Below, piece after piece: positions 48,215 through 58,194 of a DNA stretch of 64,000 nt. The DNA comes from Acetobacteraceae bacterium. Lineage in GTDB: Bacteria; Pseudomonadota; Alphaproteobacteria; Acetobacterales; Acetobacteraceae. Position 1 is the first letter of the stretch; every line of letters starts with the position of its first letter. The translations under genes were made by a program, and so were the position numbers. Location: assembly GCA_009693865.1 (NCBI GenBank), contig SHWL01000006.1:1-64000 (forward strand). The letters are read 5' to 3'. Below the pieces are notes generated by a model. That model did no database searches. It was not told the origin of the DNA and worked only from the letters and a program-made list of their open reading frames with translations.

Positions 48215-49873
48215 TTATCCGTCCAGGCGCAGCCGGCTCGAAAGCAACTCCCCGTGACCGCGCAACACGGGATACGCCGCCGCCGCGACCAGATGCGCGT
48301 TTACTTGTTTAATATCGCGCAGCACATCTAATTGCAGGGCGCTCGCCTCACTCAGCGCCGTTCCACCGGCGCGTAACCGGGCGAAGTGCGCCTGCGTGGC
48401 CTCCGTCTCCATATCTCGAAAGGTTTCCTTTTCCGCCGCCAGGACCCGCGCCGCCGCGAGATCGTCCGACATGAACACCGAAGCCGCCGTATGCAGGTTT
48501 CCGGTCAACCGGTTCAGCGCGGACGTCAGCTCCGCCTGGTCCTTCGCGGCGAACGCCAGCCCGCGCTTCAGGCGCTTCGAGGCGAACCCCATCAGGTTCT
48601 TTTCCACGATGTCGCCGGCGTATTCCAGATTATGCACGAATGTCAAGATATCTTCAACCCGCTGGTGGTCCGCGTCCGTCATCGCATCGGTATCGAGCGC
48701 GCCCAGATAGGCCTTGATCGCGATGTTGAGCCGGTCCAGCACATCGTCCATGCGTTTTGTTTGCGCGATTTGCTTGCGATCACCGTTCTCGAACGCGTCG
48801 CGCGCGCTTTGCAGCATGGCGTCGAGCACATCGACCAGGCGTAGCGCCTCGCGCGCCGCGGCGCCGATCGCGACCGAGGGAACACCGGTGCTGCCCCGAC
48901 GCAGGTAAACCGGCTCTCCGGGATCGTCGGCGTCGATACGGTTGGGAAACCAGCGGCGCAGCAATGCCGCGTACGGGGTCAGTAACGGCAGGAACACGGC
49001 CGCCAGGATCAGGTTAAATCCGGTGTGGAAGCCGGCGACCGCTCGGGCGTTGTCCGGCACCACGGTGACCAGCCACGGCCCAATGACCGGCAACGCCGCC
49101 AGCGCCACCGCGCAGCCCAGGACGCGATTGAGCAAATTCCCCACGGCCACGCGCCGGGCCACCGGGTTGGTGCCGCTGACACCCTCAAGCAGCGGATTGA
49201 TCGCGGTTCCCAGGTTCGCGCCCAGAACCATGGCGAAGGCGGCGTGAGGCGGAATGACACCCTTCGATGCGAAAGACACGATCAACAACACAATCGCGAC
49301 GCTGGAATGCGCCGCCCAGGTCGCGAGCGCCGCGAGCAGTACGCCAAGAACCGGCTCCGTCGCGATGACGCCCATTGCTAACCTGAGACCTGGCACGTCC
49401 TCGTACGGGGTGATGAAATCCAGTAACTGATGCAACGACAGCAGCATCAGACCCAGTCCGATGACGGCGCGGCCCAGATCGCGCGTGCGGGTCGCGCCGC
49501 CGCGGTGGAACATGACGAAGCCGATCAGAAACAGACAGGGTGTCAGTCCGGCGACGTCAACGGACAATACCTGCACGATGAGCGTGGTTCCGACATTGGC
49601 GCCAAGCATGACGGCCAGGGCCGGGACCAGGTCCACCAGCCCGCCCGCCGCGAACCCGGTCAACATGAGGCCGGTCGCCGTGCTGCTTTGCAGGATCGCC
49701 GTGACCCCGGCGCCCGCGATGAACGCCCGCAACCGGTCCCGCAGCGCATCCGCGAGGACCAACCCCAGCTTTGGGCCGAATGCGCGCTGGATCCCGGTCT
49801 GCACCATCCGGACGCCCCACAGCAACAACGCGATGGTGCCCGCGAGATCGATCAACGTCAGAGGAAAGTTCAT
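48215..49873 (-). CDS. Na/Pi-cotransporter family protein with C-terminal PhoU-like region
   Basis: LLWGVRMVQTGIQRAFGPKLGLVLADALRDRLRAFIAGAGVTAILQSSTATGLMLTGFAAGGLVDLVPALAVMLGANVGTTLIVQVL. Confidence 0.95.
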   Translation of the reverse strand: MNFPLTLIDLAGTIALLLWGVRMVQTGIQRAFGPKLGLVLADALRDRLRAFIAGAGVTAILQSSTATGLMLTGFAAGGLVDLVPALAVMLGANVGTTLIVQVLSVDVAGLTPCLFLIGFVMFHRGGATRTRDLGRAVIGLGLMLLSLHQLLDFITPYEDVPGLRLAMGVIATEPVLGVLLAALATWAAHSSVAIVLLIVSFASKGVIPPHAAFAMVLGANLGTAINPLLEGVSGTNPVARRVAVGNLLNRVLGCAVALAALPVIGPWLVTVVPDNARAVAGFHTGFNLILAAVFLPLLTPYAALLRRWFPNRIDADDPGEPVYLRRGSTGVPSVAIGAAAREALRLVDVLDAMLQSARDAFENGDRKQIAQTKRMDDVLDRLNIAIKAYLGALDTDAMTDADHQRVEDILTFVHNLEYAGDIVEKNLMGFASKRLKRGLAFAAKDQAELTSALNRLTGNLHTAASVFMSDDLAAARVLAAEKETFRDMETEATQAHFARLRAGGTALSEASALQLDVLRDIKQVNAHLVAAAAYPVLRGHGELLSSRLRLDG

Positions 49874-49913
49874 CGGCAACCCCTCCGATCAATGGGACGC
49901 CACGCGTCGGAAT

Positions 49914-50909
49914 TCAGCCCAGAGCCCGCGCCATCATCGCTTTCAGGTTTCCCTCCGGCCGAGCGCCGTAATGCCCGATCACCTCGGCCGCCGCGACACT
50001 GCCCATCCGGCCGCAGACAGCCAGCGGTCTTCCCGCCGTCCAGCCCGCGAGAAACCCGGCGGCGTAGGCATCGCCCGCGCCTGTTGTATCCACGACCTTC
50101 ACCTTTTCGGCCGCGATCGTCACGGTATCGGTGCCGCGCAGGATCACGCTGCCGGCCTCGGATCGCGTCAACGCCGCCAGAGCGACGTCCGCCCGTGCCG
50201 CCTCGGCGGCTTCCTCGAAGGTGTTCTTCTCGTAGAGGCTGGTGATTTCCGTCTCGTTGGCGAACAGAATATCGACATGGCCCGCCACCAGATCGCGAAA
50301 CGCCGCGCGATGCCGGCCAACGCAGAACGCGTCCGACAGAGACAATGCCACCTGCCGGCCCGCCCGATGCGCCGCCGCCGCCGCGCGCCGGAATGCCGCC
50401 TGCGCGGGCGGGGGATCGAACAAATACCCTTCCAGGTATGTCACGGACGCGGCGGCGGCGATGTCCTCGTCGACATCCGCCTCCCCGAAGGTCACGCAGG
50501 CGCCGAGATAGGTGTTCATGGTCCGCTGACCGTCCGGTGTGACCAGGATCAGACACCGCGCGGTTGGCGCGCCACCGGTCAGCGGGGGCGAGGGAAAGTG
50601 CACGCCCAGAGCGCGGATATCGTGCGCGAACACAGCGCCCAGTTGATCGTCCGCGACCTTGCCCAGATAAGCGACGCGCGCGCCCAGGACGGCCGCGACG
50701 GCGCAGGTGTTGCCGGCCGAGCCGCCACTGCTTTCGGTGCCGGGCGGCATCGCGGCGTACAACGCCTCGGCCGCCGCCGAGTCCACCAGGATCATCGCGC
50801 CCTTATGCATATTGTGCCGCGATAAGAACGTATCCTCGACCCGTGTCACCACGTCGACCATCGCGTTGCCGATGCCGAGAATATCGAAACGAACGTCTGT
50901 CACACTCAC
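49914..50909 (-). CDS. Adenosine kinase-like PfkB-family carbohydrate kinase
   Basis: DILGIGNAMVDVVTRVEDTFLSRHNMHKGAMILVD...GGSAGNTCAVAAVLGARVAYLGKVADDQLG...VVDTTGAGDAYAAGFLAGWTAG. Confidence 0.95.
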   Translation of the reverse strand: MSVTDVRFDILGIGNAMVDVVTRVEDTFLSRHNMHKGAMILVDSAAAEALYAAMPPGTESSGGSAGNTCAVAAVLGARVAYLGKVADDQLGAVFAHDIRALGVHFPSPPLTGGAPTARCLILVTPDGQRTMNTYLGACVTFGEADVDEDIAAAASVTYLEGYLFDPPPAQAAFRRAAAAAHRAGRQVALSLSDAFCVGRHRAAFRDLVAGHVDILFANETEITSLYEKNTFEEAAEAARADVALAALTRSEAGSVILRGTDTVTIAAEKVKVVDTTGAGDAYAAGFLAGWTAGRPLAVCGRMGSVAAAEVIGHYGARPEGNLKAMMARALG

Positions 50910-50986
50910 TGTTCCTTCATATATCGAACGTTATGCCGCCCCGCTTCCCGATGAGGTCCGGGCGGGCCAATTCCCCTGGGCGACGG

Positions 50987-51211
50987 CCAATTATTACCGC
51001 GCCAATGTGGCCTATTGTCCTTCCGTCATGGCCCGGCTCGTCCGCATAGGCATCAGGATAAGTGCCGGCTGGAGACGGATATTCTCTTTTCACCGTCATG
51101 GCCCGGCTCGTCCGGGCCACCCGTTGTGGCACCGTGCTGAAATGGGTGGCCCGGACGAGCCGGGCCATGACGCGAAGATGGTCGCGTGCCAGTCGATTAG
51201 GTAATAATTGG
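50987..51211. mobile_element. 225-bp MITE/REPIN-like element with perfect 12-bp terminal inverted repeats
   Basis: CCAATTATTACC (50987-50998) ... GGTAATAATTGG (51200-51211); internal 29-bp perfect inverted repeat 51094-51122/51144-51172 plus extra REP arm at ~51028. Confidence 0.8.
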
Positions 51212-51219
51212 GGGTCGCC

Positions 51220-52398
51220 TCATCTCCCCTTCGGTGGCCGCGCGCGGATCGCGGCTTCGTTGACCTCCACACCCCAACCCGGGCCGGTGGGCACGATCAG
51301 GTCACCATCCTCGATCTTCGGCGGGTTGACGAAGAACTCGTCCCGCCAGGACACGCTGTCGATATCGATCTCCATCACCCGGAAGTTCGGGATCACCGCG
51401 CAGAAATGCGCCGACACCGCCGAGCACAAATGCCCGTAATAATTATGCGGCGCGCAGTTCACTTCGTACGCCTCCGCCATCGACGCGATTTTGATCGACT
51501 CAAGGAAGCCATTCCAGATCACGTCGATAATCGCGACATCCGCGGCATAGGCGTCGAAGAACGGCCGGAACGCGCGCCGCCCGGTCACCGACTCCAGCGA
51601 CGCGATCGGACAAGGCGCCTGACGCCGGATCAGCGCCAGCGATTGAGGATCCCACGTGTCGATTTCCAGCCAGGTCATGTCGTATGGCGCGACCGCCTTG
51701 GCGACCTGCAAAAACCCTTCGGTCTTGAAGTGGTAATTCACGTCCAGATGCAGACCCATGTCAGGTCCGGCGCCCGAGCGGAACGCGGCCAGCGTGTCGC
51801 GCACCGCCTGCAACGTCTTGCGGTCGGCGTTCAGCGCGGGATGGCCAGGCGTGCGCCCAAAGCCCGGACCGAAGCTGACCAGCTTGCCGTTTTCATAAGG
51901 CATGATATTGGTTTTGAGACCCTTAAAGCCGCGTGCTTTCACCTCGGCGCCAAGCGCCGCCACGTCGTCGTAATTCTTCAACGCCGGCACGCCGACCAGC
52001 TCATGATTGCGCACCCGGTACGTCCCGCAATGCGACCAATACACCGGAATCCGTTCCCGCACCGGCCCGCCGAACAGCTCATACACCGGCACACCCAGCG
52101 CCTTGCCCTTGATGTCGAGCAACGCATTCTCGATCGCCGCGATCGCCCGCTGGTTGACCCCGTTCGGCGCCTGCACCTGCTTCACGTAAAGCAGCGAGGC
52201 AATCGCCTGAACCGGTCGAGGATCGGTCCCAATCAGCCCCTCCGCCATGCCATGAATGACGGCGGACAGGCCGCGGCTGCCATCGGCCTCGGTGTATTCC
52301 GACCAGCCCACCAGCCCGTCGTCGGTGGTCACCTTCAGGAACGAAAACGTGCGCCAGCCGGCGTCGCAATGCAGATCCTCGACCTTGGCGATCTTCAT
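51220..52398 (-). CDS. Mandelate racemase/muconate lactonizing enzyme family protein
   Basis: MKIAKVEDLHCDAGWRTFSFLKVTTDDGLVGWSEYTEADGSRGLSAVIHGMAEGLIGTDPRPVQAI...ALLDIKGKALGVPVYELFGGPVRERIPVYWSHCGTYR. Confidence 0.95.
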   Translation of the reverse strand: MKIAKVEDLHCDAGWRTFSFLKVTTDDGLVGWSEYTEADGSRGLSAVIHGMAEGLIGTDPRPVQAIASLLYVKQVQAPNGVNQRAIAAIENALLDIKGKALGVPVYELFGGPVRERIPVYWSHCGTYRVRNHELVGVPALKNYDDVAALGAEVKARGFKGLKTNIMPYENGKLVSFGPGFGRTPGHPALNADRKTLQAVRDTLAAFRSGAGPDMGLHLDVNYHFKTEGFLQVAKAVAPYDMTWLEIDTWDPQSLALIRRQAPCPIASLESVTGRRAFRPFFDAYAADVAIIDVIWNGFLESIKIASMAEAYEVNCAPHNYYGHLCSAVSAHFCAVIPNFRVMEIDIDSVSWRDEFFVNPPKIEDGDLIVPTGPGWGVEVNEAAIRARPPKGR

Positions 52399-52479
52399 AC
52401 AACGTCTCCCTCTCTCATGCCGTCCGGTTAGCACCATCCGACCCTGGGCAACAGACACGGGCGTGTTACAGACAGCGCC

Positions 52480-53187
52480 ATGATCCCGTTATTCCTGCCC
52501 ATGAGCCGCGCGTTGTCGCAACTCACCGATCCCGCGCTGTTCGGCGTCGTCTGGCGCAGCGTGCTGTTTTCCGCGCTGTTGTTCGCGGCGATCCACGCGG
52601 GCATGATCGGCGCCGTGCACCACCTGGCCGCCGGGCACGGCGTTCTGGCCTGGGTTCTGCACGCGCTCGGATCCATCGCGGCCGCGCTGTTGGCCTTGTG
52701 GCTGTTCCTGCCGTTCGCCGCGATCATCGGCTCGCTTTACATCGAACGGATCGCCCGCGCCGTCGAACGCCGCTTCTATCCCGAGCTACCCCCGCCCACC
52801 GCCGCGCCCCTCCTGGATCAGGTCTGGGACAGCATCGCCGTCGGCCTACGCGTCCTCGGCCTGAGCGTTCTGGCGTTGCTGCTGACGATCTTCCTGCCCG
52901 GCATCGGCCTCCCCATCGGTTGGGCCATCGCCGCCTGGGCGATCGGCCGAGGCCTTTTCGTCGCCGTGGCAATGCGCCGCATGAGCCGGTGGGAAGCCGA
53001 GGCCCTGTATCGCACCCTCCGCCCAGCGGCGCTGGCGCAAGGCGGCGTGATGGCCGCGGCGGCGTATTTTCCGCTGCTGAACTTGTTGATCCCCGTGGCC
53101 GGCACCGCCGCGATGGTGCATGTCCTGGACCTGGCTCTGACGCGAGGTGGCACGCCAATTCGAACCCACGACCTGGATCGGCGTTGA
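52480..53187 (+). CDS. EI24-domain (CysZ-like) membrane protein
   Basis: MSRALSQLTDPALFGVVWRSVLFSALLFAAIHAGMIGAVHHL...SLYIERIARAVERRFYPELPP...LGLSVLALLLTIFLPGIGLPIGWAIAAWAIGRGLFVAVAMRRM. Confidence 0.88.
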   Translation: MIPLFLPMSRALSQLTDPALFGVVWRSVLFSALLFAAIHAGMIGAVHHLAAGHGVLAWVLHALGSIAAALLALWLFLPFAAIIGSLYIERIARAVERRFYPELPPPTAAPLLDQVWDSIAVGLRVLGLSVLALLLTIFLPGIGLPIGWAIAAWAIGRGLFVAVAMRRMSRWEAEALYRTLRPAALAQGGVMAAAAYFPLLNLLIPVAGTAAMVHVLDLALTRGGTPIRTHDLDRR

Positions 53188-53322
53188 CGCGGAAACGGTT
53201 TTCGCGGAATGCAGCGATAGGCTTCGCGGTCTCCACACGATCATTTTGCCATTGACATACGTCCTATTATAAGAATAAATAATTATCGCGACGGCATACC
53301 ACTCCAGGAAATCCGCATTCCC

Positions 53323-53853
53323 ATGACAATTCTACACTGGCCCGGTACCATGAAACCACGCCACCCCGGCAAGACCCGCAAGCTCATCGTTGATCCGCTT
53401 CCCTGGGAAGTGCTTCACACGCTGGTCTCCGGCCTTCCGGGTCCGATGAACGAAACCGACGCCGAGCGCGCCACCCGTTTCGACGCGCAGATGGCCAAGG
53501 TCGTGTCCTACAACCCCCGCAATGGCCCCGAAGCGATGGTGGCCGTCCAATGCGTGATCATGCGCCTGATGGCCGAGGACTGCCATCGCGACGCCGCTCG
53601 CCCAGACATTGCGTTGAGCCTGAAGAACGCACATTTACGGACTGCGCGGGAGTGCGAAAAACTGCTCGCGGACCAGAAGAGATTGCTGGCGCAATGGCAA
53701 CGCTCGCCACTTCGTAAGATCGAACCCACCGCGGTCGCCAATCTGGGGCTGGCACAGTCGCTGATCCCAGACCCCGACGACCCCGATTTCGCCGAGGAAG
53801 CCTACAGCGCCATTATCGTGCCCCTGCATCCCGCCCCGAAGATGCTGCAATAG
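53323..53853 (+). CDS. Conserved hypothetical protein
   Basis: [96 protein letters not shown]; preceded by AT-rich intergenic DNA. Confidence 0.75.
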   Translation: MTILHWPGTMKPRHPGKTRKLIVDPLPWEVLHTLVSGLPGPMNETDAERATRFDAQMAKVVSYNPRNGPEAMVAVQCVIMRLMAEDCHRDAARPDIALSLKNAHLRTARECEKLLADQKRLLAQWQRSPLRKIEPTAVANLGLAQSLIPDPDDPDFAEEAYSAIIVPLHPAPKMLQ

Positions 53854-54823
53854 GCGCGGCTGCCGTGGTCAACGGATCCGGCAAGTCCTTTCCCGCCAGC
53901 AGCCGCGCGGCCATCAGCGCGGCGGCGTAGTTGTCCCGCCCTTCATCGGCGAGCCTCGCGTGCGCCTCCAACCGCCAGGCGCCGCCTTCCATGTTCGCGA
54001 GCCGCGCGGCCGACACCACGCGGCCAATCCCTGAGGGAAGGCCGGCCAGATCGGGCAGATCGATCGACGGGGCCGTTTCAACCATATCGAACGCCGCCTG
54101 GACCGAAACGCCGGCCGCGTCGCTGACCCGCGCTTCGTAGGGCCCGGGCCGGGGCGCGATCATCGACGACACGACCCGCTCCTCGCCAATTTGAAACACC
54201 CAGGGCGGCGCCTCGCCCGGGCCGCCAAGGGTCACGGTGAACGGCGGTTTGCCGCCAATCCACGCGAGGTTGAAACGCCTCTGCGCCGCGACCAGGTGCT
54301 GGCGTGCCGGGCCCGCGAACAGCGGCATCGCCAAGGGCGGCGGAGGTGGCGGGGCGGATTTCTTCACCGGCGCCGGAACCGGCTCCACCACGGCTTTCGC
54401 CCCTCTGGCCCTTTTGGGTGGCGGCGCCTTCTTTGGCGGCGGCGGTGGCAACGGCGGTTGCAGGTCATCGTTCCACTTGCTCAACGCCAGTCCGATCGGC
54501 TCCAACGATTTGGGCAACGGCGCCGTGCGTTGAGCCCGTGCCGTGATCGCCGTGGGCGAGTTCGACGCCATCACCGTCCAGCGCCGCGGCCCGTCTCGCG
54601 GCATGATCTCAATCCGGCAATCGCCCTTCGCGATCACCTGGTCGCCCACGAGCAGATCGGCCCAGTACCGGGCAGGCGTTTCCTTCCGGGCGCGGAGGAT
54701 CGAACACTCCGCGGTCCGCCCGTCGATCGCGCTGATATAACCAGCGACCGCTGGGGGCGGCGCGGCCATCGCCGCGGGCCCGATGGTGCAGATCGTCAGA
54801 GCCAACAGCAGGCGGCCGGTCAT
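53813..54823 (-). CDS. Secreted, proline-rich hypothetical protein
   Basis: Signal peptide [41 protein letters not shown]...[16 protein letters not shown] linker; 41-bp convergent overlap with 53323..53853. Confidence 0.75.
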   Translation of the reverse strand: MTGRLLLALTICTIGPAAMAAPPPAVAGYISAIDGRTAECSILRARKETPARYWADLLVGDQVIAKGDCRIEIMPRDGPRRWTVMASNSPTAITARAQRTAPLPKSLEPIGLALSKWNDDLQPPLPPPPPKKAPPPKRARGAKAVVEPVPAPVKKSAPPPPPPLAMPLFAGPARQHLVAAQRRFNLAWIGGKPPFTVTLGGPGEAPPWVFQIGEERVVSSMIAPRPGPYEARVSDAAGVSVQAAFDMVETAPSIDLPDLAGLPSGIGRVVSAARLANMEGGAWRLEAHARLADEGRDNYAAALMAARLLAGKDLPDPLTTAAAPIAASSGRDAGAR

Positions 54824-54962
54824 GCGAATCACTTTGTTGCTCCCCCGCGAGTTTCGCACCCCCCGGGCCGCCGCGGTCAAGCGCCGCCGTGGTTGTTGAA
54901 CGGGAATTCGAACCCACCCTCGCGCGCGGGATGCTGCGTCGCGGGATCCGAAGATTCAGACC

Positions 54963-56165
54963 ATGAGCATCGCCCCCACCACGGCCTCGCCGGCACCTGA
55001 ACCCATCCCGTATCCGCGCCGGCTACCGCGTTTGCTGCGCACTTTCATCGCGGTGGGCCCCGCGGCGGCCGATATGTATTTGCCAGCCTTTCCGGCGGTC
55101 GAGGCGACGTTCCACACCGCGCCAGGCACCGCGCGATTGACGCTCGCCGCGTGGTTCGCGGGTCTGGCCGTGGGACAGATCATGCAGGGTACGCTGTCGG
55201 ACCGGTTTGGCCGGCGGAAGCCGTTGGCCATTGGCGGCGCGGTTGCCTCCTCATTAACGGTACTCGCGGTGTTGCGGTTCGTGGGCGCGATGGGAGCCTC
55301 CGCGGGAATGGTGATCGGCCGCGCGGTGGTGCGCGACCTCGCGAGTGGGGAGCGAGGGGCGATTCTTATGTCACGGCTGGTGCTGGTGCTGGTGCTGGTG
55401 CTGGTGATGGGCGTGGCGCCAATCCTGGCGTCCAGTGTCGGGGCGGCGTTTCTGGCGTTCGCGGATTGGCGATTGATTTGCTGGTTTCAGGCGATTTACG
55501 GCGTGTGCTGCGCGCTTTTGGCGTGGCGCATTCTGCCGGAGACGCTACCGGACCAACGCCGAATCAAGGTCGGTTTGGCCCAGGTCCTCACGCGATATGG
55601 TGCCATTCCGCGGGAGCCGATTTTCCGGACGCACGCGTTCATGGGTGGGGCGTCGACGTTCTGTATGTTCGCGTACCTGGGTGGATCGTCGCCGGTGTTC
55701 ATTCAAGGTTTCGGAATGTCGCCATCGGGGTTTGGATTGATTTTCGGTCTGTGTTCGTGCGGGTTGATCGCGGGTTCGCAGATCAACGCGCGCCTGCTGC
55801 CTCGGTTCGGGCTGTTCACGATGCCGCGGGCGATCTGCCGGATTTCGCTGGCGGCGACGACCGTGTTGCTGGTGCTGAGTTTCAGCGGCGCGCATCAACC
55901 ATGGATGATCGTCGCGCCGATCTTCGTGGCGTTGAGCTGCCAGGGATTCTCCAACGGCAACGTCGCGGCGGGGGCACTGGCGCGTCACGCGGCACATGCC
56001 GGATCCGACGCGGCGTTGATGGGCGTTGGACAGTTCGCTTTGGGCGCGAGCAGCGGATTGTTCGTGGGACTGCTGACAGACGGGACGCCGAGGGGAATGG
56101 CGTTGTTGATGTTTTGTGGAGCGTTGTGCGCGGTCGTGGTGGATTTGTTTCGGCCGCGGGGGTAG
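54963..56165 (+). CDS. Bcr/CflA-like MFS multidrug transporter
   Basis: RTFIAVGPAAADMYLPAFPAVEATFHTAPGTARLTLAAWFAGLAVGQIMQGTLSDRFGRRKPLAIGGAVAS. Confidence 0.92.
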   Translation: MSIAPTTASPAPEPIPYPRRLPRLLRTFIAVGPAAADMYLPAFPAVEATFHTAPGTARLTLAAWFAGLAVGQIMQGTLSDRFGRRKPLAIGGAVASSLTVLAVLRFVGAMGASAGMVIGRAVVRDLASGERGAILMSRLVLVLVLVLVMGVAPILASSVGAAFLAFADWRLICWFQAIYGVCCALLAWRILPETLPDQRRIKVGLAQVLTRYGAIPREPIFRTHAFMGGASTFCMFAYLGGSSPVFIQGFGMSPSGFGLIFGLCSCGLIAGSQINARLLPRFGLFTMPRAICRISLAATTVLLVLSFSGAHQPWMIVAPIFVALSCQGFSNGNVAAGALARHAAHAGSDAALMGVGQFALGASSGLFVGLLTDGTPRGMALLMFCGALCAVVVDLFRPRG

Positions 56166-56204
56166 AGGTCCGCGGATGCGCGTACCTGTGTTCCGAGGTG
56201 TATT

Positions 56205-56316
56205 ATACCAACCCCCCGAACGCCGGCCTCTTACGCATTACGTCATGGCCCGACTCGATCGGGCCATGACAGGGAGTGGGGCGGTGCCAGGGGTCAAGTG
56301 TTTGGTCGGTTGGTAT
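56205..56316. repeat. Small MITE-like element: 9-bp terminal inverted repeats flanking a REP palindrome
   Basis: ATACCAACC (56205-56213) / GGTTGGTAT (56308-56316); central CGTCATGGCCCGACTCGATCGGGCCATGAC at 56241. Confidence 0.65.
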
Positions 56317-56405
56317 TAATCGTTATCACCGCAAAGCCACAAGGATCACTTCACTTACGACGATCGAACGAAATTTACGATATCGTCTTCATCGCGGCAC
56401 CAAAT

Positions 56406-57050
56406 CTAATTGGCCGGTCCGCACACCTCGGCCTGATCCGACAACGGCCGTATGTCCAACGAGGTCGAGGAACCCCCAGTGCCGCCCGTGGTTTCGAATA
56501 CAAGAAGTGTCGGCTTCTTATTCGGCGCCGAAACCAAATACGCGTGCCTCGTGAGGCCAGGATCATCGATCCGGCAAACAAGCCGAGATTTCAAGGCCGG
56601 CGACCCAATGGCCTGCTTGTCCGTAAAAGCGCAACCACGAAAGTTGGGACCGAAGCAAAGCTCGTCCGGTTCACTGCCGCCAGGTTTAATCTCGATGCGT
56701 TTCGGACCAGATTTTTGATTTTCGGTTGCCCATAGGGTGACGGTCCACGGCAGGTCTTCCCATTTCTGGCGCAGCACTTTGGAAGTGACACCAGCTACAT
56801 GCACTCGAACGAGCCCCTCCCGGCGCGACCAGCGGTTTGTCGTTTCCGGTCCATTGGTCTTCCACGAGATCAATTGATTGCCGGCCATGTAATCCCAGCG
56901 CATCGAATTAAATCCATCCGGCGGGAGGACAGCGACGACAAGATCGGAAAGTTCAATGACCGGATGGCTATTGAGGTCGATGCTCTCAGCGCGCCCGGGA
57001 TTTATCCAGGCGGTGGCCGCCAGAACGGCGAGGATTGCCAGTCGTCTCAT
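56406..57050 (-). CDS. Secreted hypothetical protein
   Basis: MRRLAILAVLAATAWINPGRAESIDLNSHPVIELSDLVVAVLPPDGFNSMRWDYMAGNQLISWKTNGPETTNRWSRREG... Confidence 0.7.
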   Translation of the reverse strand: MRRLAILAVLAATAWINPGRAESIDLNSHPVIELSDLVVAVLPPDGFNSMRWDYMAGNQLISWKTNGPETTNRWSRREGLVRVHVAGVTSKVLRQKWEDLPWTVTLWATENQKSGPKRIEIKPGGSEPDELCFGPNFRGCAFTDKQAIGSPALKSRLVCRIDDPGLTRHAYLVSAPNKKPTLLVFETTGGTGGSSTSLDIRPLSDQAEVCGPAN

Positions 57051-57449
57051 AGTGTCATCCCTCAACCGAATGGGACACGGTGCCAAGGCGACGCGCGATA
57101 TCGCTCGCCGATCTATCCCATGCGAGCGCCGTGATCAAGGAAGCAGCCACCCAAAATCCGCGGCCTTTCCGAACTGGGCGACACTGTCGACATTCCGGGA
57201 CTGGTTGTTCGTGTCCTGATCAATCCCGACCGCCCCATTGCGTCCGCTGAGCTTGCCCTCGGCGCGTGCTCAATCTCGTTTCCTGAGCTTGGGGTTGTCC
57301 CATTTTATCCGGTCTGATGAGCTAGTGAATATCACGCATATCTGACCATCGCCGGACGGACGGCTCCGCCGCGATGCTGCGTGCAAGACATCTCGACGTC
57401 CGCCGCGCGCTCAGCGTACAACCGGTCCGTCACGGAACTCCAGGATCTC

Positions 57450-58193
57450 ATGAGCATCGTCGTCGGTATCCCCGCCTGCGCCACCACCGCCGGCGAGCGG
57501 CTGGTCCACCAAACCCCTGCCCGTTACGCCGACGCCCTGATCGGCGGGTCGAGCGCTTTGCCGATCATGATCCCCCCAATGGGCGACACGCAGCTCGCAT
57601 TGCTCGATCGCATCGACGGCCTGCTCGTCCCCGGCAGCCCGAGCAACGTCCACCCCTCCCATTACGGCATGGACGAAAGCCTGACGCCCGACCGGCACGA
57701 CCCCGCCCGCGACTCCACGACGCTGCCGCTGATTCGCGCGGCCATCGCCCGCGGCCTGCCGGTGCTCGCGATCTGCCGCGGCATTCAGGAACTGAACGTG
57801 GCTCTCGGCGGTACGTTGCTTCAGAACATCCACGACCTCCCGGGACGCATGGACCATCGCGGCGGACCGCCGCCGCTGGAAACCGCCTATGGCCCCAGGC
57901 ACACGGTATCGCTCGCCGGCGCCCTGGCCCGCATCGCCGGTGCCACCGAAATCACGGTGAATTCGTTACACAGCCAGGCCATCGGCCGCCCAGGTGATGG
58001 GCTGGTGGTCGAGGCACTGGCGGAGGACGGCACGATCGAGGCAGTGTCGTTCCCCACTGCCCTCGGGTTCGTCCTCGGCATACAATGGCACCCCGAGTGG
58101 CTCTGGGCGGAAAAACCCGCCAGTGTCGCGATTTTCCATGCGTTCGGCGAAGCATGCCGCGCGTATCAACAAAGTCCAGGAAAGGCAGCGTAG
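57450..58193 (+). CDS. Gamma-glutamyl-gamma-aminobutyrate hydrolase family protein (peptidase C26, PuuD-like)
   Basis: VVGIPACATTAGERLVHQTPARYADALI...DGLLVPGSPSNVHPSHYG...LPVLAICRGIQELNVALGGTLLQNIHDLPGRMDHRG...VNSLHSQAI...GIQWHPEW. Confidence 0.94.
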   Translation: MSIVVGIPACATTAGERLVHQTPARYADALIGGSSALPIMIPPMGDTQLALLDRIDGLLVPGSPSNVHPSHYGMDESLTPDRHDPARDSTTLPLIRAAIARGLPVLAICRGIQELNVALGGTLLQNIHDLPGRMDHRGGPPPLETAYGPRHTVSLAGALARIAGATEITVNSLHSQAIGRPGDGLVVEALAEDGTIEAVSFPTALGFVLGIQWHPEWLWAEKPASVAIFHAFGEACRAYQQSPGKAA

Positions 58194-58194
58194 G

